Shown here one piece after another: positions 43,683 to 55,939 of a stretch of DNA of 64,000 nt. Position 1 is the first letter of the stretch. Every line of letters begins with the position of its first letter. The stretch lies in the NCBI RefSeq assembly GCF_040869045.1, contig NC_090323.1, positions 265,984,392 through 266,048,391 on the forward strand, read 5' to 3'. This DNA is from Eurosta solidaginis. Lineage: Eukaryota; Arthropoda; Insecta; Diptera; Tephritidae. The notes under the pieces were generated by a model. It had not been told where the DNA came from. It was given only the letters and a program-made list of their open reading frames with translations, and did no database searches. A program made the position numbers and the translations under genes.

Positions 43683-43869
43683 TTGTTTAGCTTTGTCATT
43701 CATACATACACAACCAATCAACTCGTTTTCTTTAGTAGGTCTTATATAGATCAACGGCATTCCAGACTCTGGTGCACAAAACAATTATATTAGTATCTAT
43801 ATGTCCAGATGTAAGTGCGCTCTGTCCAATCATGAGTAAAGGAGACCCGAATAAGCGCCTATTAATGCA

Positions 43870-44365
43870 GAAGCAACCTGCCTTATCAGCGCTGCTTCAG
43901 ACCTGTTAAATCTACTATCGATCAGATCTTCGCGATACGCCACATTCTCGAGAAGACTCACAATAAGAAAATCGACACTCACCACCTTTTCGTCGATTTC
44001 AAAGAAGCCTTTGAAAGCGCGAAAAGAAGGTGTTTGTGTGCTGCTATGTTTGAATTTAAGTTCCCTGCAAAGTTGATCAGGTTCTGCCGAGTGAGGTTTA
44101 GCAACGCCACCAGCTCCACTAGGATCGGGAAAGACCTTTACGAATCATTGGAAACCAAACGGGGCTTTAGATAAGATGACAATCTTTCGTGTGATTTCTA
44201 ATAATGCTGGAGAAGTTGATTCTAGCAGCAGAACTAAATCGTGATGGTGCAATCTATTCGAAGAGCGTACAATAACTGGTGGAAGTTCCAACCTCCCTTG
44301 GTACTCCCAATTGGCGAATTTTTACGAAACGGTAAAAATCGCTTAGGCGGTTAAGCGCCAATTAA
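43870..44365 (+). pseudogene. RTE-type LINE: RT fragment joined to the 3' end
   Basis: The plus strand reads RPVKSTIDQIFAIRHILEKT, then THHLFVDFKEAFES, with the RT catalytic Asp in VDFK, and continues to AMFEFKFPAKLIRFCRV before a stop. After an internal deletion it resumes at LVEVPTSLGTPNWR-like sequence (about 44275) and the 3' end TTACGAAACGGTAAAAATCG, GGCGGTTAAGCGCC, ATTAATGATTTTGATGATGG. That end is shared with 58145-58210, so it marks the element terminus. It is dead: most of the RT is missing. Confidence 0.75.
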
Positions 44366-45365
44366 TGATTTTGATGATGGTCTGAAGATATCCTCATAAG
44401 CACTTTGTAATTGTCATAATTAGTTTATCTTGAAAGTTTGTTTTCCTAAAAATTTTAAGCTATAGAAGAGGGTATTGGGGAACTTAATGGCATCGAACTC
44501 TTTCTTGTAACCCTTCGTGTAAAATGATACATACCATCCTGAAATGCTAAAATTTTAAAATTGGTTCCTTTAAAAAGTTTCACGTCATTTAATAGGCTTA
44601 TTGATATGTGAGATCCTGGGTTCGAATAGAGTTCAATGCCCAAACAATAAATTCTTTTTTAGGGTTTATTGTACCTGATTCCCAACACCATATTTAGTAC
44701 ACAGAACACGGGCGCGGAGTTTTGTTGGCAAAGCGGAAGTAGTTAAAAAAATAAATCGTTATTCAAATATGTGATTAGTTATTGTAGTTTACAATTTCAT
44801 TGTTGTCTTCTTATTAAAAGTGATATTTATTTGCATTTTTGTGCACGATAGATAAATGTGGCTAACACCAGACTTGCTCTATCTTCTATTTGAACATCTC
44901 AATCAATTTCGTAGTACAAGTTCCGCATGACGTTGCTATTGTTGTAGGTGTAGGAAAAAATGGTTAAATGCATTACGAATTGAATGGAAATATTTAAGTA
45001 ATATAAAAAACAATGCACTGACAATAAGGCGTTGAAGTGAAATTAATAACCGGCAACCGGGATAAGTTTACAAATCAAACCAAAAAAAAAAAAAAAAAAA
45101 CTGTTCTTGCTCATGTTATGTGTGGCGCATGTGATTTAATTAAAGTACAGTGTTAAATATAAGGAAACAACTGTGAAAATATAGAAAATTGAACTTTTAT
45201 TAAAATGAAATTACATATTAATAAAACATGTTTCCACATACACCTCCTCGTTGCTTTCAGATTAATATGATTATATCTGGCTTATAAACATGAACAAAAA
45301 AAAAAAAACAATACAAAGCAAACAAAAAGTATTTTTGTAAACCATGTGTATATATATAAAATGAC
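44366..45365. other. AT-rich sequence, no gene seen
   Basis: Poly-A near 45083-45101 and A/T runs. Short frames lack motifs. Confidence 0.4.
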
Positions 45366-45469
45366 ACTACCCTGCAGGAAAATTATAAACTATTGACCAA
45401 AATGTATGGTTCACGCCTAGGTCAGGAAAACGTGCATGAATATTTCCCATACTTTTACTCGGAGACACT

Positions 45470-46890
45470 TTTGTCCATTCTGAGTGCCCTTAATGAATGG
45501 CTGGTGGCAGCACATGCGTACATTGCTCCCCAGTACTCCTTAATGACCACTTACTTTCTCATTAACTTAAATAGGAATAAAGAACCCACATTCCCAACCG
45601 CTGCCAGGCTGTCAAAAAACCGTGCGCCAAGAAATCTGAATCGTCTTGTTTTAAACCCTGGACATTGCCAGAGAAAGTGATGTATCGATTTCCCTTCAGC
45701 CTTATCCTGACAGCTTCTGTAGAGGGAGTTATTTGATATGCGCCACCGTCGGAGTAGTTAATGCTTTCCCTGTCCAATACTGGTCATAAAGATTTTGAGA
45801 TCCGAAATCAACCCGGTTTGTGCACAGCCTTTTAATCTGCAAATTTATTCCCTTCAATATCGCTTTGCCTGGGTACAGAAAAGGGATACATTGAGATGCC
45901 TTTTTGACGCCAGAAACATATCTGTACAATTTTCGACTTTAAAACATGGGATTCTAATCCCTTTTAGGTGGCCTGTCTGTCGATAAGGAGTGTCTGAGAC
46001 CGTACTATCCCGAGGTATTCTGACTGCTCTACCTATGGTATAGATCTCCACCTGGAAGAACGTGCATTACTTGATTTACCTGCCGATGCTTTGAGTTTAT
46101 TCCAGCTCTATTTCCCATTTCAATATTCGAACTGCTTGTGGAAATTGTAATGCGCATACTACTGTCTAAGCTTTCCTTCTATTCCCCCTTTGAAGGATAT
46201 CTTATGTTCTGCACCTGGAAATTTACAACCGCCGGTCGATGTCAGAAGTTAGGTTAGTTATGATATCTTCTAGTTGCTCCCTTGTCATGTCATCTAACAT
46301 CATCGCGCGCCCGTATTTGCATGCGCCGTTTTAGTTAGATTTTCTTAGTCGTAGAGCTCCATTCGCCACCAATCCCAGCACCAGCACTTGTAGAGGCCTC
46401 ATGTAAAAATGTACGTTTAACTCTTGCTAAAGTGCAAGCGATTCAGTATTTGCATATTCCTAACCCTGTTTTCTGGCGTCTTCCAAACGAAAAGAGATCC
46501 GTACCTTAGTATCGATTGATTGGGTGTGGTATATATGCCATGGTTGATTTAGGGTGACCGCGCAGCTCCTCACCAAGCCCTTTTGATGGTGTATATTGCT
46601 GACAGAGCTTTCCTTTAAATTACCTCAACATTCCTTTTTCATCTTAATTTTAAGTCGAGCATCGTGCCAAGAGATTTTGCTTCAGGAGGAAATATTTGTT
46701 TTCCTTGTGAAGAGAACAATTTCCGTTTTTGCATGAGCTCAATAATCATGGCAGAAATTTTCCTGTAATTACACCTTCCGTCCTGAAAATGTCTAGAATT
46801 TCATTAACTAACAATATTCATGGAAGACGCGATATCACGCTGCCTTGAGTGGTGCCTCTGGTAGCCATTTTACTTACTGAGCCACTCCTA
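45470..46890 (-). pseudogene. I/R1-like LINE remnant (RT to C-terminal knuckle)
   Basis: Minus strand in broken frames. First, ATRGTTQGSVISRLP and NEILDIF (about 46780-46880) correspond to the RT block RGTPQGGVLSPLLW...NEIL. Next comes PPEAKSLGTMLDLKL, GEELRGHP and VRISFRLEDA-like thumb sequence. Finally HHFLWQCPGFKTRRFRFLGA followed by RFFDSLAAVGNV (about 45590-45690) is the C-terminal HxxxxC-P...FLG block of these LINEs. Many stops and frame changes. The base composition is less AT-rich than the surroundings, which fits coding ancestry. Confidence 0.6.
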
Positions 46891-46899
46891 AATTTGCAT

Positions 46900-47560
46900 T
46901 AACCTAGGCATAAATAAAATACTTTTACCAGCCTTTTCAGTAAGAGTTTACCTGCGGAAAAAAATGTACATCGAGTTCAGCCTAATAATAGTCACCACCT
47001 TTTTGGATGAGAACGATGCACCTTGCGTCGCTTTTAAAATCGGTGTTGGAGATGTTTTTTTCTTAATTCTCCTACATACCTTTATATTTTTCTTGCGTTT
47101 TATACTCATATTCCTATTCTTATTCCCTCCCATTTTCCTATTCCTATTTACATAACTTTTCCTTATCTTATTCTAATTCCCATTCCCAATCGTATGCCTA
47201 TTAATATTCCTATTCCTATTCCTTTTACTATTCCCAATGCTTTCTATATTATTATTGCTTTACCTATTCCCATTCCTGTTCTTATTCCTTTTCCTCTACC
47301 GGTTCCTATTCCCATTCCTACTTTTATTCCGTTTGCTATTGGTAAAGCTATTTTTATTCCTCTCGTTTTCCTTTACGGTTCCCCTCTCCTTCTGTTCTGC
47401 TCTACTTCTACTTCTAGTTCTGCTTTTACTTTTACATTTATTTTACTTTTTCCTTGTTCTTTCTATTCTCCTTCTCCTTCCTTTTTCAATATCTCTCTCG
47501 CGCTCTCTTCTTGGTGGCACTTCTTTCTCCCCAAGAACTATAAATTTTCCTGAAGGGTAT
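46900..47560 (+). repeat. Pyrimidine-rich hexanucleotide repeat (CCTATT/CCCATT)
   Basis: From about 47100 to 47345 the sequence is imperfect TTCCTA / TTCCCA hexamers, grading into C/T-rich DNA. The 119-codon frames here translate as Pro-Ile or Leu-Phe repeats, a by-product of the hexamer. Confidence 0.75.
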
Positions 47561-50195
47561 TTAAGAAAAACGCTTTACCTAATAACGATGTTCTAATACA
47601 AAAATAATTGTGATGATGTCGATGATGATGACGGCGCTGGTAAAGATGTGAAGGAATATTGTTAATAAAGATGATTTTTATTTCGCTTCAGTTTTTGTTT
47701 TTGTAAAGATAATATTGACTGCTGACTTGAGCAAAAAAATAAATACACACAGATACAACTAAAAGCACATACGAAGGCGCCAGCACAAAAACAAATAAAT
47801 AAAACAGGAAAACCTTTTTGTATTGCAGGGTAGCGAGTCAGTCACTGCTTCTGGGGGCACAAGCAAGCCACTGAAAGTGATATGCGCAAAGTTATAAGAA
47901 ACGCACAAAAGTAAACACACCCGCACATAATCTGCAGTTATGCACTTAAGCTCAATTTACTAGCACACAAGCAAACAGACACAACAAAAACAACAACGTA
48001 CACGCAACCGTGGAATTTTTGCAACTTATACGCTTTATGAAAACATCAGGAAATTGAGTTGTGACGTTGAAAGCAAGCAACTGCAGCAAGAACAACAATA
48101 AAAAAAAAAATTGCGGCAATAAGAGCAACAGCAACAACATCTGCGGTTGGCATACTTGCATTGACAGCTTGCGTAGCAGCAGAAATTAATATCAATCATT
48201 CAGATCATCAGTATTCTTTAATCTGTTGCTTATTATTCTTGTTTTGTTGTTGTTTTTCATGCTGCTGTCGCATTTGTTGAGATTGTTGTTGCAGCATTTG
48301 CAATTTTGCCACATAATGTTTGCTGTTGTTGCTGTTGTTAGTTTTGATTTTAAATTAGTATTTATGAGTAACGCCAAATGAGGTTAAGCTTGAAAGGGCT
48401 GCGAAATGCTTAAACTAAAGAGCAAAAGTATGCGTTTAAGAAGCTAATCGTATTTAGAAACTAAAGGAATTTTAAACAATTTTATGGATAATTTTAGGCG
48501 TTTGAAAGTGCTTAGACATATGTACACATGAGAGGTCTTTATTGAAATATCAGTTTGCACCATCATTTCTGTGCCCTAGTAAGCGTACATCAGTGGACTA
48601 AAAAATATCCGTAATTTGAAGCCGTGGCTCAAAGGCAAACGAATCTTGCTTGAATAACATTATCAAGAGTAATTTGCTCTAGGCTTTGTTCGAGCATATG
48701 TCGGTTCTTGCTTCATATAGAGCATTTGAATAAGATGTGAAATATGTCATTTGTGTCACTGTGAACGCTCGGATCTTAGACTTTCCTCTTTCCTTATGGA
48801 TGTCTTTTGAAATACCTATGTCCGCAAAGTATTCTGGTATCGAAACAGTTTACTTCGCCAAAGTTTGTAATGAATACTTTTTTACAATTTGCTATTGTTG
48901 GTAGTGTTTTGGACATGGGCAAATATTTTCCAGATGTTAGTCTGGCACGCTTCTTCAATAAAATCACTTTATGGCGTTTGCGTGACTGCCTCGGGAACCA
49001 TATACTTTTACTCCTCGAGCCTTCGAATTTGTGGGTGTTAGTCACCCCTTCAATAGAAATGATTCCAACGGGATTATTTATACAATCGAAAGAATTTCAT
49101 GCACTCTTGAACTATATGCAATTTTGCTGAGCATTACCTTCTTATTTATAGAAAAAGGACTTTAGGCGCTGTTTGTGTAATAGCATCGGAATGTGTTCAT
49201 CGCCTGCATGTTTAACTAGGAGTCTTGTAGCTTTAATAAGCCCCCAAATACTTGATGAGATGATATGACTGAAAAAGACTAACAATCGACGTTGTCTATT
49301 ATTGCCACAGATTGAAATTTAAATCATAAATGGCTTGAATATTGTATTCGTTATCTGTGAATTCTGTGTTTAAAATAATTTTCGAAAATGTCAGATGCGC
49401 CTAGAAATATGCATCTCGTTGTGAAAATAACAAACCGCGATTTGAAGCATAAGGGTATGATGAGATTTGTATAGCTTTGCGCTGCAACCGGCCTCAGGGT
49501 TCAGGGAGCTACTGAAAATTTTATTCCCAGCTTTGCATAAAAACTTTGGAGCACCTAAAATTATGCAACAACCAAGACTTCAAACAATTTATTTTGCTTC
49601 CCCTGCCCGTTTCATTGCCGGGAGTTTGATATCACGTAAATAATCCTGAATTAAACATAACAAAGTGGTTAGAATAGGTTTATACAAAATATTTATATGA
49701 GGCCCACTTCATATTCTATATCTATGGCTGAGTGCATATATCCATTCTATTGCGATAAAAATACATATGTTTTCCAACTTACATTAAACTTCTTATTTAT
49801 TGATATTGATACTAAATTCTATCTCTTAAATCTACCAGATTCATCAAAAATCAAATTGAAAATCCTGTAATTTACATTTCTCATAAGAATCCAATTAAAT
49901 TTTTTAATTCATTTTGCATTCAGAAAATTGTTCAATTCAAATAAAAATAGTTACTCGCCACATTCTCTCAAAACTCGGTACTTCATAAACAAGCTACCAC
50001 AAATAAATGTTAAGTATGTAGCTACAACAGAAAAAAAGGAACAAAAATGAAAAGGGCAAACGAGCTCAAGTGGGTGTCAAAAGTTTTCAATATTCAAACT
50101 TATGAATAAAAAAAAAAAAAAATATGTGTGTATGTATGTACAAATGAAACCGGTTATAATATTTATAAGCGCGACTGGCCTCATAAGAATGCAAA
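47561..50195. other. No gene recognised
   Basis: Contains CAA/CAG-rich stretches (48060-48150, 48225-48345) and A runs. A minus-strand frame at 48794-49045 and its plus-strand partner have no motif I recognise. Confidence 0.4.
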
Positions 50196-50198
50196 AAT

Positions 50199-51830
50199 AA
50201 CAAGTAAGGAAGGCTAAGTTCGGGTGTAACCAAACATTACATACTCAGCTGAAAGCTTTGGAGACAAAATAAGGGAAATTCACCATTTAGCAAAATTAAC
50301 CTAGGGTAACCCTGGAATGTGGGTTTCAAATGGAAGGTATTAAAGAGTATTTTAAAAGGGAGTGGAACATAGTTCTATAGGTGGACGCCATTTCAGGATA
50401 TCGCCATAAAGGTGGACCAGGGGTGACTCTAGAATGTGTTTGTACGATATGGGTATCAAATTAAAGATATTAATGAGGGTTTTAAAATGGAGTAGCCCTT
50501 AGTTTTATATGTGAAGGCGTTTTCGAGATATCGACCAAATGTAGACCAGGGTGAACCAGAACATCATCTGTTGGGTACCGCTAATTTATTTATATATGTA
50601 ATACCAGGAACAGTATTCCTGCCAAGATTCCAAGGGCGTTTGATTTCGCCCTGCAGAACTTTTGTCATTTTCTTCTACTTAATATGGTAGGTGTCACACC
50701 CATTTTACAAAGTTTTTTCTGAAGTTATATTTTGCGTCAATAAACCAATCCAATTACCATGTTTCATCTCTTTTTTCATATTTGGTATAGAATCATGGCA
50801 TTTTTTTCATTTTTGTAATTTTCGATATCGAAAAAGTGGGCGTGGTCATAGTCGGATTTCGGCCATTTTTTATACCAAGATAAAGTAAGTTCAGATAAGT
50901 ACGTGAACTAAGTTTAGTAAAGATATGCCGATCTTTGCTCAAGTTATCGTTTTAGCGGCCGAGCGGAAGGACAGAAAACGGTTAGCGTCATAAAATCTAT
51001 GCCCTTACCAAATTTCAAAAGGATTGGTAAATTTTTGTTCGATTTATGGCATTAAAAGTATTCTAGACGTATTAAATGGAAAAGGGCGGAGCCACGCCCA
51101 TTTTGAAATTTTCTCTTATTTTTGTATTTTGTTGCATCATGCATCATATCACTACTGGAGTTGAATGTTGACATAATTTATTTATATACTGCAAAGATAT
51201 TAAATTTTTTGTTAAAATTTGACTTTAAAAAAATTTTTTTTTAAAAGTGGGTGTGTTCGTAATCTGATTTTGCTAATTTTTTCTTAGCACACATACAGTA
51301 ATAGGAGTAACGTTCCTGCCAAATTTCATTATGATATCTTCAACGACTGCCAAATTACAGCATGCAAAACTTTGAAATTAACTTCTTTTAAAAGTGGGCG
51401 GTGCCACGCCTATTGTCCAAAATTTTACTAATTTTCCATTCTGTGTCATAAACCCACCTACCAAGTTTCATCGCTTTATCCGTCTTTGGTAATGAATTAT
51501 AGCACTTTTTCGGTTTTTCGAAATTTGCGATATCGAAAGAGTGGGCGTGGTTATGATCCGATTTCGTTCATTTTAAATAGCGATCTGAGATTGGTGCCCA
51601 GGAAGCTACATACCAAATTTCATCAAGATACCTAAAAATTTACTCAAGTTATCGTGTTTACGGGCGGACGGACGGACGGACGGACATGGCTAAATGAATT
51701 TCTTTTTTCGCCCAGATAATTTTGATATATATCATTCTATATCTATCTCGATTAGTTTATGCCTTTACGGATTACCGTTATGCGAACAAAGTTAATATAC
51801 TCTCTGAGCTCTGCTCAGCTGAGTATAAAA
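50199..51830 (-). repeat. Dispersed ~2 kb repeat, copy C
   Basis: Inverse of copy B: AACAAGTAAGGAAGGCTAAG at 50199, 130-bp-unit remnants (50300-50580), AGTGGGCGTGGTCATAGTCG, and GAGCTCTGCTCAGCTGAGTA at the far end. The subterminal pair is TACTCAGCTGAA / CTCAGCTGAGTA, with C where copy B has T at the variable position. Fewer tandem units than copy B. Confidence 0.85.
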
Positions 51831-52380
51831 ACGAAAGAAAGCAATGCAATGAAGCTGGCAAGTGATTGAGTGAAAAGTGGAATGCAAACAGCTGTGAGCT
51901 TAAATATTAGGATGGCACGAATTTATTGGGGGAAACAGAAATTTGGCCTCTAAGCATGACAACTTACTTTGGTGAAACATAATATACATTCGGTCCTTGT
52001 GATACGATTTTTAGTATTATAGGTTACTAAAATTTATTATGTTTATTAAAATTTGATATAAGCTAAATTGGAATCAGCAATTGAAAAAAGGCATCATTTA
52101 ACGAAAGTCTGTCACATTGCTGTCAGTGCTTCCAGTGTTCGCTTACAGCTATTTTTGCAAACTATTACATACTCTGAGGCGTTCCTTTCATTATTTTTTA
52201 AAATATCTTCCTTTACTGAATTATCGAAAGACTAGACAAATCAAAATTTGATTTTGGCTGTCAGTGAGCTTGAAAGTTTTCGCAAAAAACGAACGGTCTC
52301 GTTATTTTCTTCAAGACAAGGAGATCATATTTATTTATCATAATAACCTTATATACTAGCAATTATCCAGGTTGTCTTCA
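51831..52380. other. No gene recognised
   Basis: AT-rich with no motif-bearing frame. Confidence 0.4.
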
Positions 52381-52399
52381 GCAAACTCCTGACATTCTG

Positions 52400-52900
52400 A
52401 CTTTATCAAAGTTACTAAGCGGTTTTCAAAGGTGGGAAGAAGAGTGCCCTTCATCCTGGTGAGCACCGAATGAAGCCTGTTCAGAGATCAAACTAGCCAA
52501 GTGATCAGTCAATTTATTTCCAGGAAACCCCGTGTACTCTTTCAGCCTGAGTAGGTTAGATCGTGGACATATTTTAGCAGTTTTTTTGCTGCATCATAAG
52601 AGATCCTAGACAAAGCCTAAGGTACAACTTGATTGTCACTGCGGAAGCGTAAACTCCAGTTTACTAACCGATTAAACAGAAAAAAATTTAATACCTTGAG
52701 AATTGACAATCCTCTGTTAGAAAAGACGAAACATAGTTTGTTAGTAAAAAGTGAAATTCTCCAATGTGGAGTGGTTTTCATTAAAGACTGGGGATCCATT
52801 CAGCCCACTCAATATTAATTTTAGTTGAATCAACGAGCGAACTGTCTTTACTGTAAGTGTGTCTCATAGAAATATGCTTTAGATTTCGATAATCGAGCAA
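52400..52900 (-). pseudogene. Possible I-like LINE RNase H remnant
   Basis: The minus strand has FRSDNQVVP and ALSRISYDAAKKLLKYV, then after a stop EYTGFPGNKLTDHLASLI (about 52490-52535). The second resembles the G-N-x-x-x-D-x-L-A end of LINE RNase H domains and the first the S-D-N/S-Q-x-x block. Frames are broken by stops. The reading is plausible but short. Confidence 0.4.
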
Positions 52901-54285
52901 TCGCCCACGGTCAATTCCATCAAGAAGAAGTCGGGTTAAATATTTCACTCGCCTACAAGCCACTTAATTTCCATTTTATAGCATTGTCATCAGGTTTCAA
53001 GATTCCAAAATAATGCACTGCAATTGACTCACAAGAAGTGATCGAGCTAATAAAATTTCAGTAGTAAAAAAACACGACCCTTCCTAATAAACACCAACAC
53101 AATCACAGTTAATAACAACTAGTATGGGGTAGTCAGGGAGCAATTGATAAAATATTCATAACAGGAACTGGAGAAAATAAAATGCAATGCAAAAAGTATT
53201 AACAAAAGAGTAACATTTGAATGCAAAAAATAAAGCCAAACAGAAGCAGCTGCCGAGAAGCAAAATTGCAATGAAAATGAAATCCTTTTTTGTTAGCGCA
53301 GAGACTGTAAAATTTGACTACCAAAGCGCAAGCACAATAGTTGCTGATGCCCCATAGAAGGATTTTAAGGCGAACAAACACACATGCACATAGATATCAC
53401 ATACCGACAAATGCATAATAAGCTACCAGAACAAAAAAAAATTGCTCAAAATGAAATGAAAGTTTCATTAAATAGCACTCATACGCGATGTACACCGCAT
53501 CCCCAAAGCTTGGACGTATTACGAGTATGTGACTGTAAGGGTAAGCAGCGTGCAAACGAACAAATGGCATTCGAACAACAGCAACTGACTCTCGTCGCCA
53601 ATCCCCAGGGATGTGCATATGTATTTGTATGTGAACTTTACATTTCATTCATATGAAATTACCTGCGTCAAGCAAAACCAAACAACATCAGCGTCCAACA
53701 AGGCGCCCGTATTTCAGAGCACACATTGGGTAGCGCCTGTTGAGGGCGGACTGCGGCCACCAAAGTTAAGATTCCATTGAAAGTTGAAGTTAAGCTATGT
53801 ATGCTGTAATTTGGCTTAGTCATTTGACAGCACTGTGTACTTGCCTTCAAAATTCTGCCACACTTGCCACATTAAATTCCGGCGCTTGGTGCATAGCATT
53901 GGCTAACACCGGCAACAATGTGCTGACTGTGCGGAGGGGAGTGGTTTGGTCGTTGTTCATTAAAAATGTAGCAGTCGCTGTGTATTAGTGGATGCCACTA
54001 CATACGCATATGTCCAAATACATATGCAGCTACCAAATAAATACATAACTAGATGCGGCACTTAAATATGCAACCACGAACAATTCGTTAGAAGCGAGCA
54101 TCGCTGTATTCAGCCAAGCACTAATCGGTGCAATTGTGAGAGATATTTTGATAAAGTGAGGTTTTATGTATTTAAAATGTCATGACAAAAATGCATGTAA
54201 AAATAATGCGAAATGCAAGATATACAACTTTGGATATTCGTTTATGCAAAATTCACAGACTCAAAGTCAGCAATAGTGGGATTAC
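52901..54285. other. No gene recognised
   Basis: Short opposite-strand frames overlap at 53384-53656 and 53668-53988; none has a motif. Confidence 0.4.
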
Positions 54286-54302
54286 TGGGGATCAAAACTT
54301 TA

Positions 54303-54663
54303 AAAATAAATAAATGTAAGGCGCGATAACCTCCGAAGAGATCTAAGGCCGAGCTTCTCTTCCAATTTGCGTCGTGCTCCTCTTGATTTTTCCCTACAAA
54401 TTGGCCGGACGGGACCTACATGTTTTATGCCGACTCCGAACGGCATCTGCAAGGCAGATGAGTTTTCACTGAGAGCTTTTCATGGCAAAAATACAATCGG
54501 AGCGCTTGCCAGACACTGCCGAGGGGCGACCCCGCTTAGAAAAATTGTCTTCTAATTGAAAAATCTTATTTCTAAAATTTTGATGTTGCTTTGCCCGGGA
54601 GTTGAACCCAGGGCATACGGTGTGATAGGCGGAGCACGCTAACATCACACCACGATGGCCGCC
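54303..54663 (-). mobile_element. tRNA-derived SINE, full length with target duplication
   Basis: Reverse strand: head GGCCATCGTGGTGTGATGTT, B box GGTTCAACTCC (54598-54608), body with GCAACATCAAAATTTTAGAA, GTCGCCCCTCGGCAGTGTCT, CTTGCAGATGCCGTTCGGAG and GGAGCACGACGCAAATTGGA, and tail CGCGCCTTACATTTATTTAT. The 13-bp direct repeat GATCAAAACTTTA flanks it (54290-54302, 54664-54676). This is the best reference copy in the window. Confidence 0.92.
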
Positions 54664-54724
54664 GATCAAAACTTTATATTCACAAAATCAACGCCTGACT
54701 GGAATATCACCCAATGCCATCCCC

Positions 54725-55200
54725 TCAGAGGCAAGAACGCACTATTTCAGATATGTTGGATCCACACCAAATTCTGAGATTGGCGCATTTCACCAAGAGG
54801 TGTTCTGGAATGCAAACATGGATTGGAGATATTTCGCTTAGGCCGTACCGTACAACAATATGGATTTCCTGGCCAAAAAGGGATAGAAGGTAAGGAAAAG
54901 GTCTATGAGATGGCAAAGGAGAGTATAGGACACGTGGGATTTACATTGTAGCCCATTTAGGACGAATGAAAAGTAGACAGGAGTGACAAATAATCCATCA
55001 TGCTCTAAAGGCATGGGCTGCAAAATTTCTAAGATCATGTGCAAATCCTACAATATTATGCTTGAAGACATCTAGCTCAAGTTTAAGATGGACGTCCTAA
55101 CTGGACACTGCCTTCTCGTTAGTGACAGGAAATGAAGAAAGTTCGGGGTGTAATAAAAAAACGGCTTAGCAGGTTCTGCAAGGCTCCAGCTACTAATGGC
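54725..55200 (+). pseudogene. Possible LINE C-terminal scrap
   Basis: Plus-strand frames give CKSYNIMLEDI then LKFKMDVLTGHCLLVSD. The LTGHC-x-L phrase recalls the region between RNase H and the C-terminal knuckle of I/R1-like LINEs. There are several stops and no second anchoring motif. Confidence 0.3.
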
Positions 55201-55284
55201 GGTAGACTTATCACAAAAAGGCTGCAATGAAGGTTTTAGAAAAATTCAATAATTTGAGGGTTTGCATTTGGTCGGCAAAGAAGG

Positions 55285-55440
55285 CATTACATGGCTGAAT
55301 GCGTTTGTAACACTTCAACCACCGCAGGATTGCGGGTTCAAATCCCACTCCCGTAATAAAAGGCTTTCTAGATATTTACAAGGTATAATTGAAACAGCTG
55401 TCGCCTTGTCCGTCCTTATGTCACGTTGTTTAATTTTTTT
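55285..55440 (+). mobile_element. Candidate second tRNA-derived SINE
   Basis: TGGCTGAATGCG (A-box-like) and GGGTTCAAATCCCACTC (B box) are spaced as in a tRNA, and ATTAC/GTAAT can pair as part of an acceptor stem. The following GTCGCCTTGTCCGTCC and ATGTCACGTTGTTTAA are also present at 25803-25845 without the head, which points to a repeat family rather than a functional tRNA. Confidence 0.5.
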
Positions 55441-55660
55441 CCGATTTAATATATAAAGTGTGGTAATACTATGGATACTTTCAGCCTGCGGAGATTTTTA
55501 TTGGCCTGCCAGTTCAACCTAACTCTGTCCCAGAAACCGTTTTTTTTTTTTTAATTTATGCCGATATGGGCATTATTTGTATCAGATTGGTAACTCGGGA
55601 GTCCGAAAACCGAACTCAAGCAAGTTTTTATTTTTAAAATAAATACTTATTGCATTAAAT

Positions 55661-55931
55661 AAATAAATAAATACAATGTGCGATATACCTACGAAGAGAA
55701 TATAGGATGAGATACTCTTCCAATTTGCATCGTGCTTCTTTTTAATTTATCCCTGCAAACTTGCGTAACGGGAACTACATGTTTTACGCCGACTCCGAAC
55801 GGCATCCGCAAGGAAGATGAGCCTTTCATGGCAGAAACACACTAGGAGCTTAGAAAAACTTTATCCTAATTGAAAAAATTAGTTTCTAAATTTTATGTTG
55901 TTTTGGCTTGGATTTTAATTGGCGGCCGCTT
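55661..55931 (-). mobile_element. tRNA-derived SINE, internally deleted
   Basis: Reverse strand begins GCGGCCGCCAATTAAAATCC (head partly lost), then AACATAAAATTTAGAAAC, CTTGCGGATGCCGTTCGGAG, GTAAAACATGTAGTTCC, GATGCAAATTGGAAGAG and an ATTTATTTATTTA tail. TTGCATT on both sides (55650-55656, 55932-55938) may be a short target duplication. Confidence 0.75.
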
Positions 55932-55939
55932 TTGCATTG

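Noticed and set aside
47194..47596. Two 119-codon frames with Pro-Ile and Leu-Phe repeats
   Set aside because: Translation of a CCTATT hexamer repeat; no start context or non-repetitive portion.
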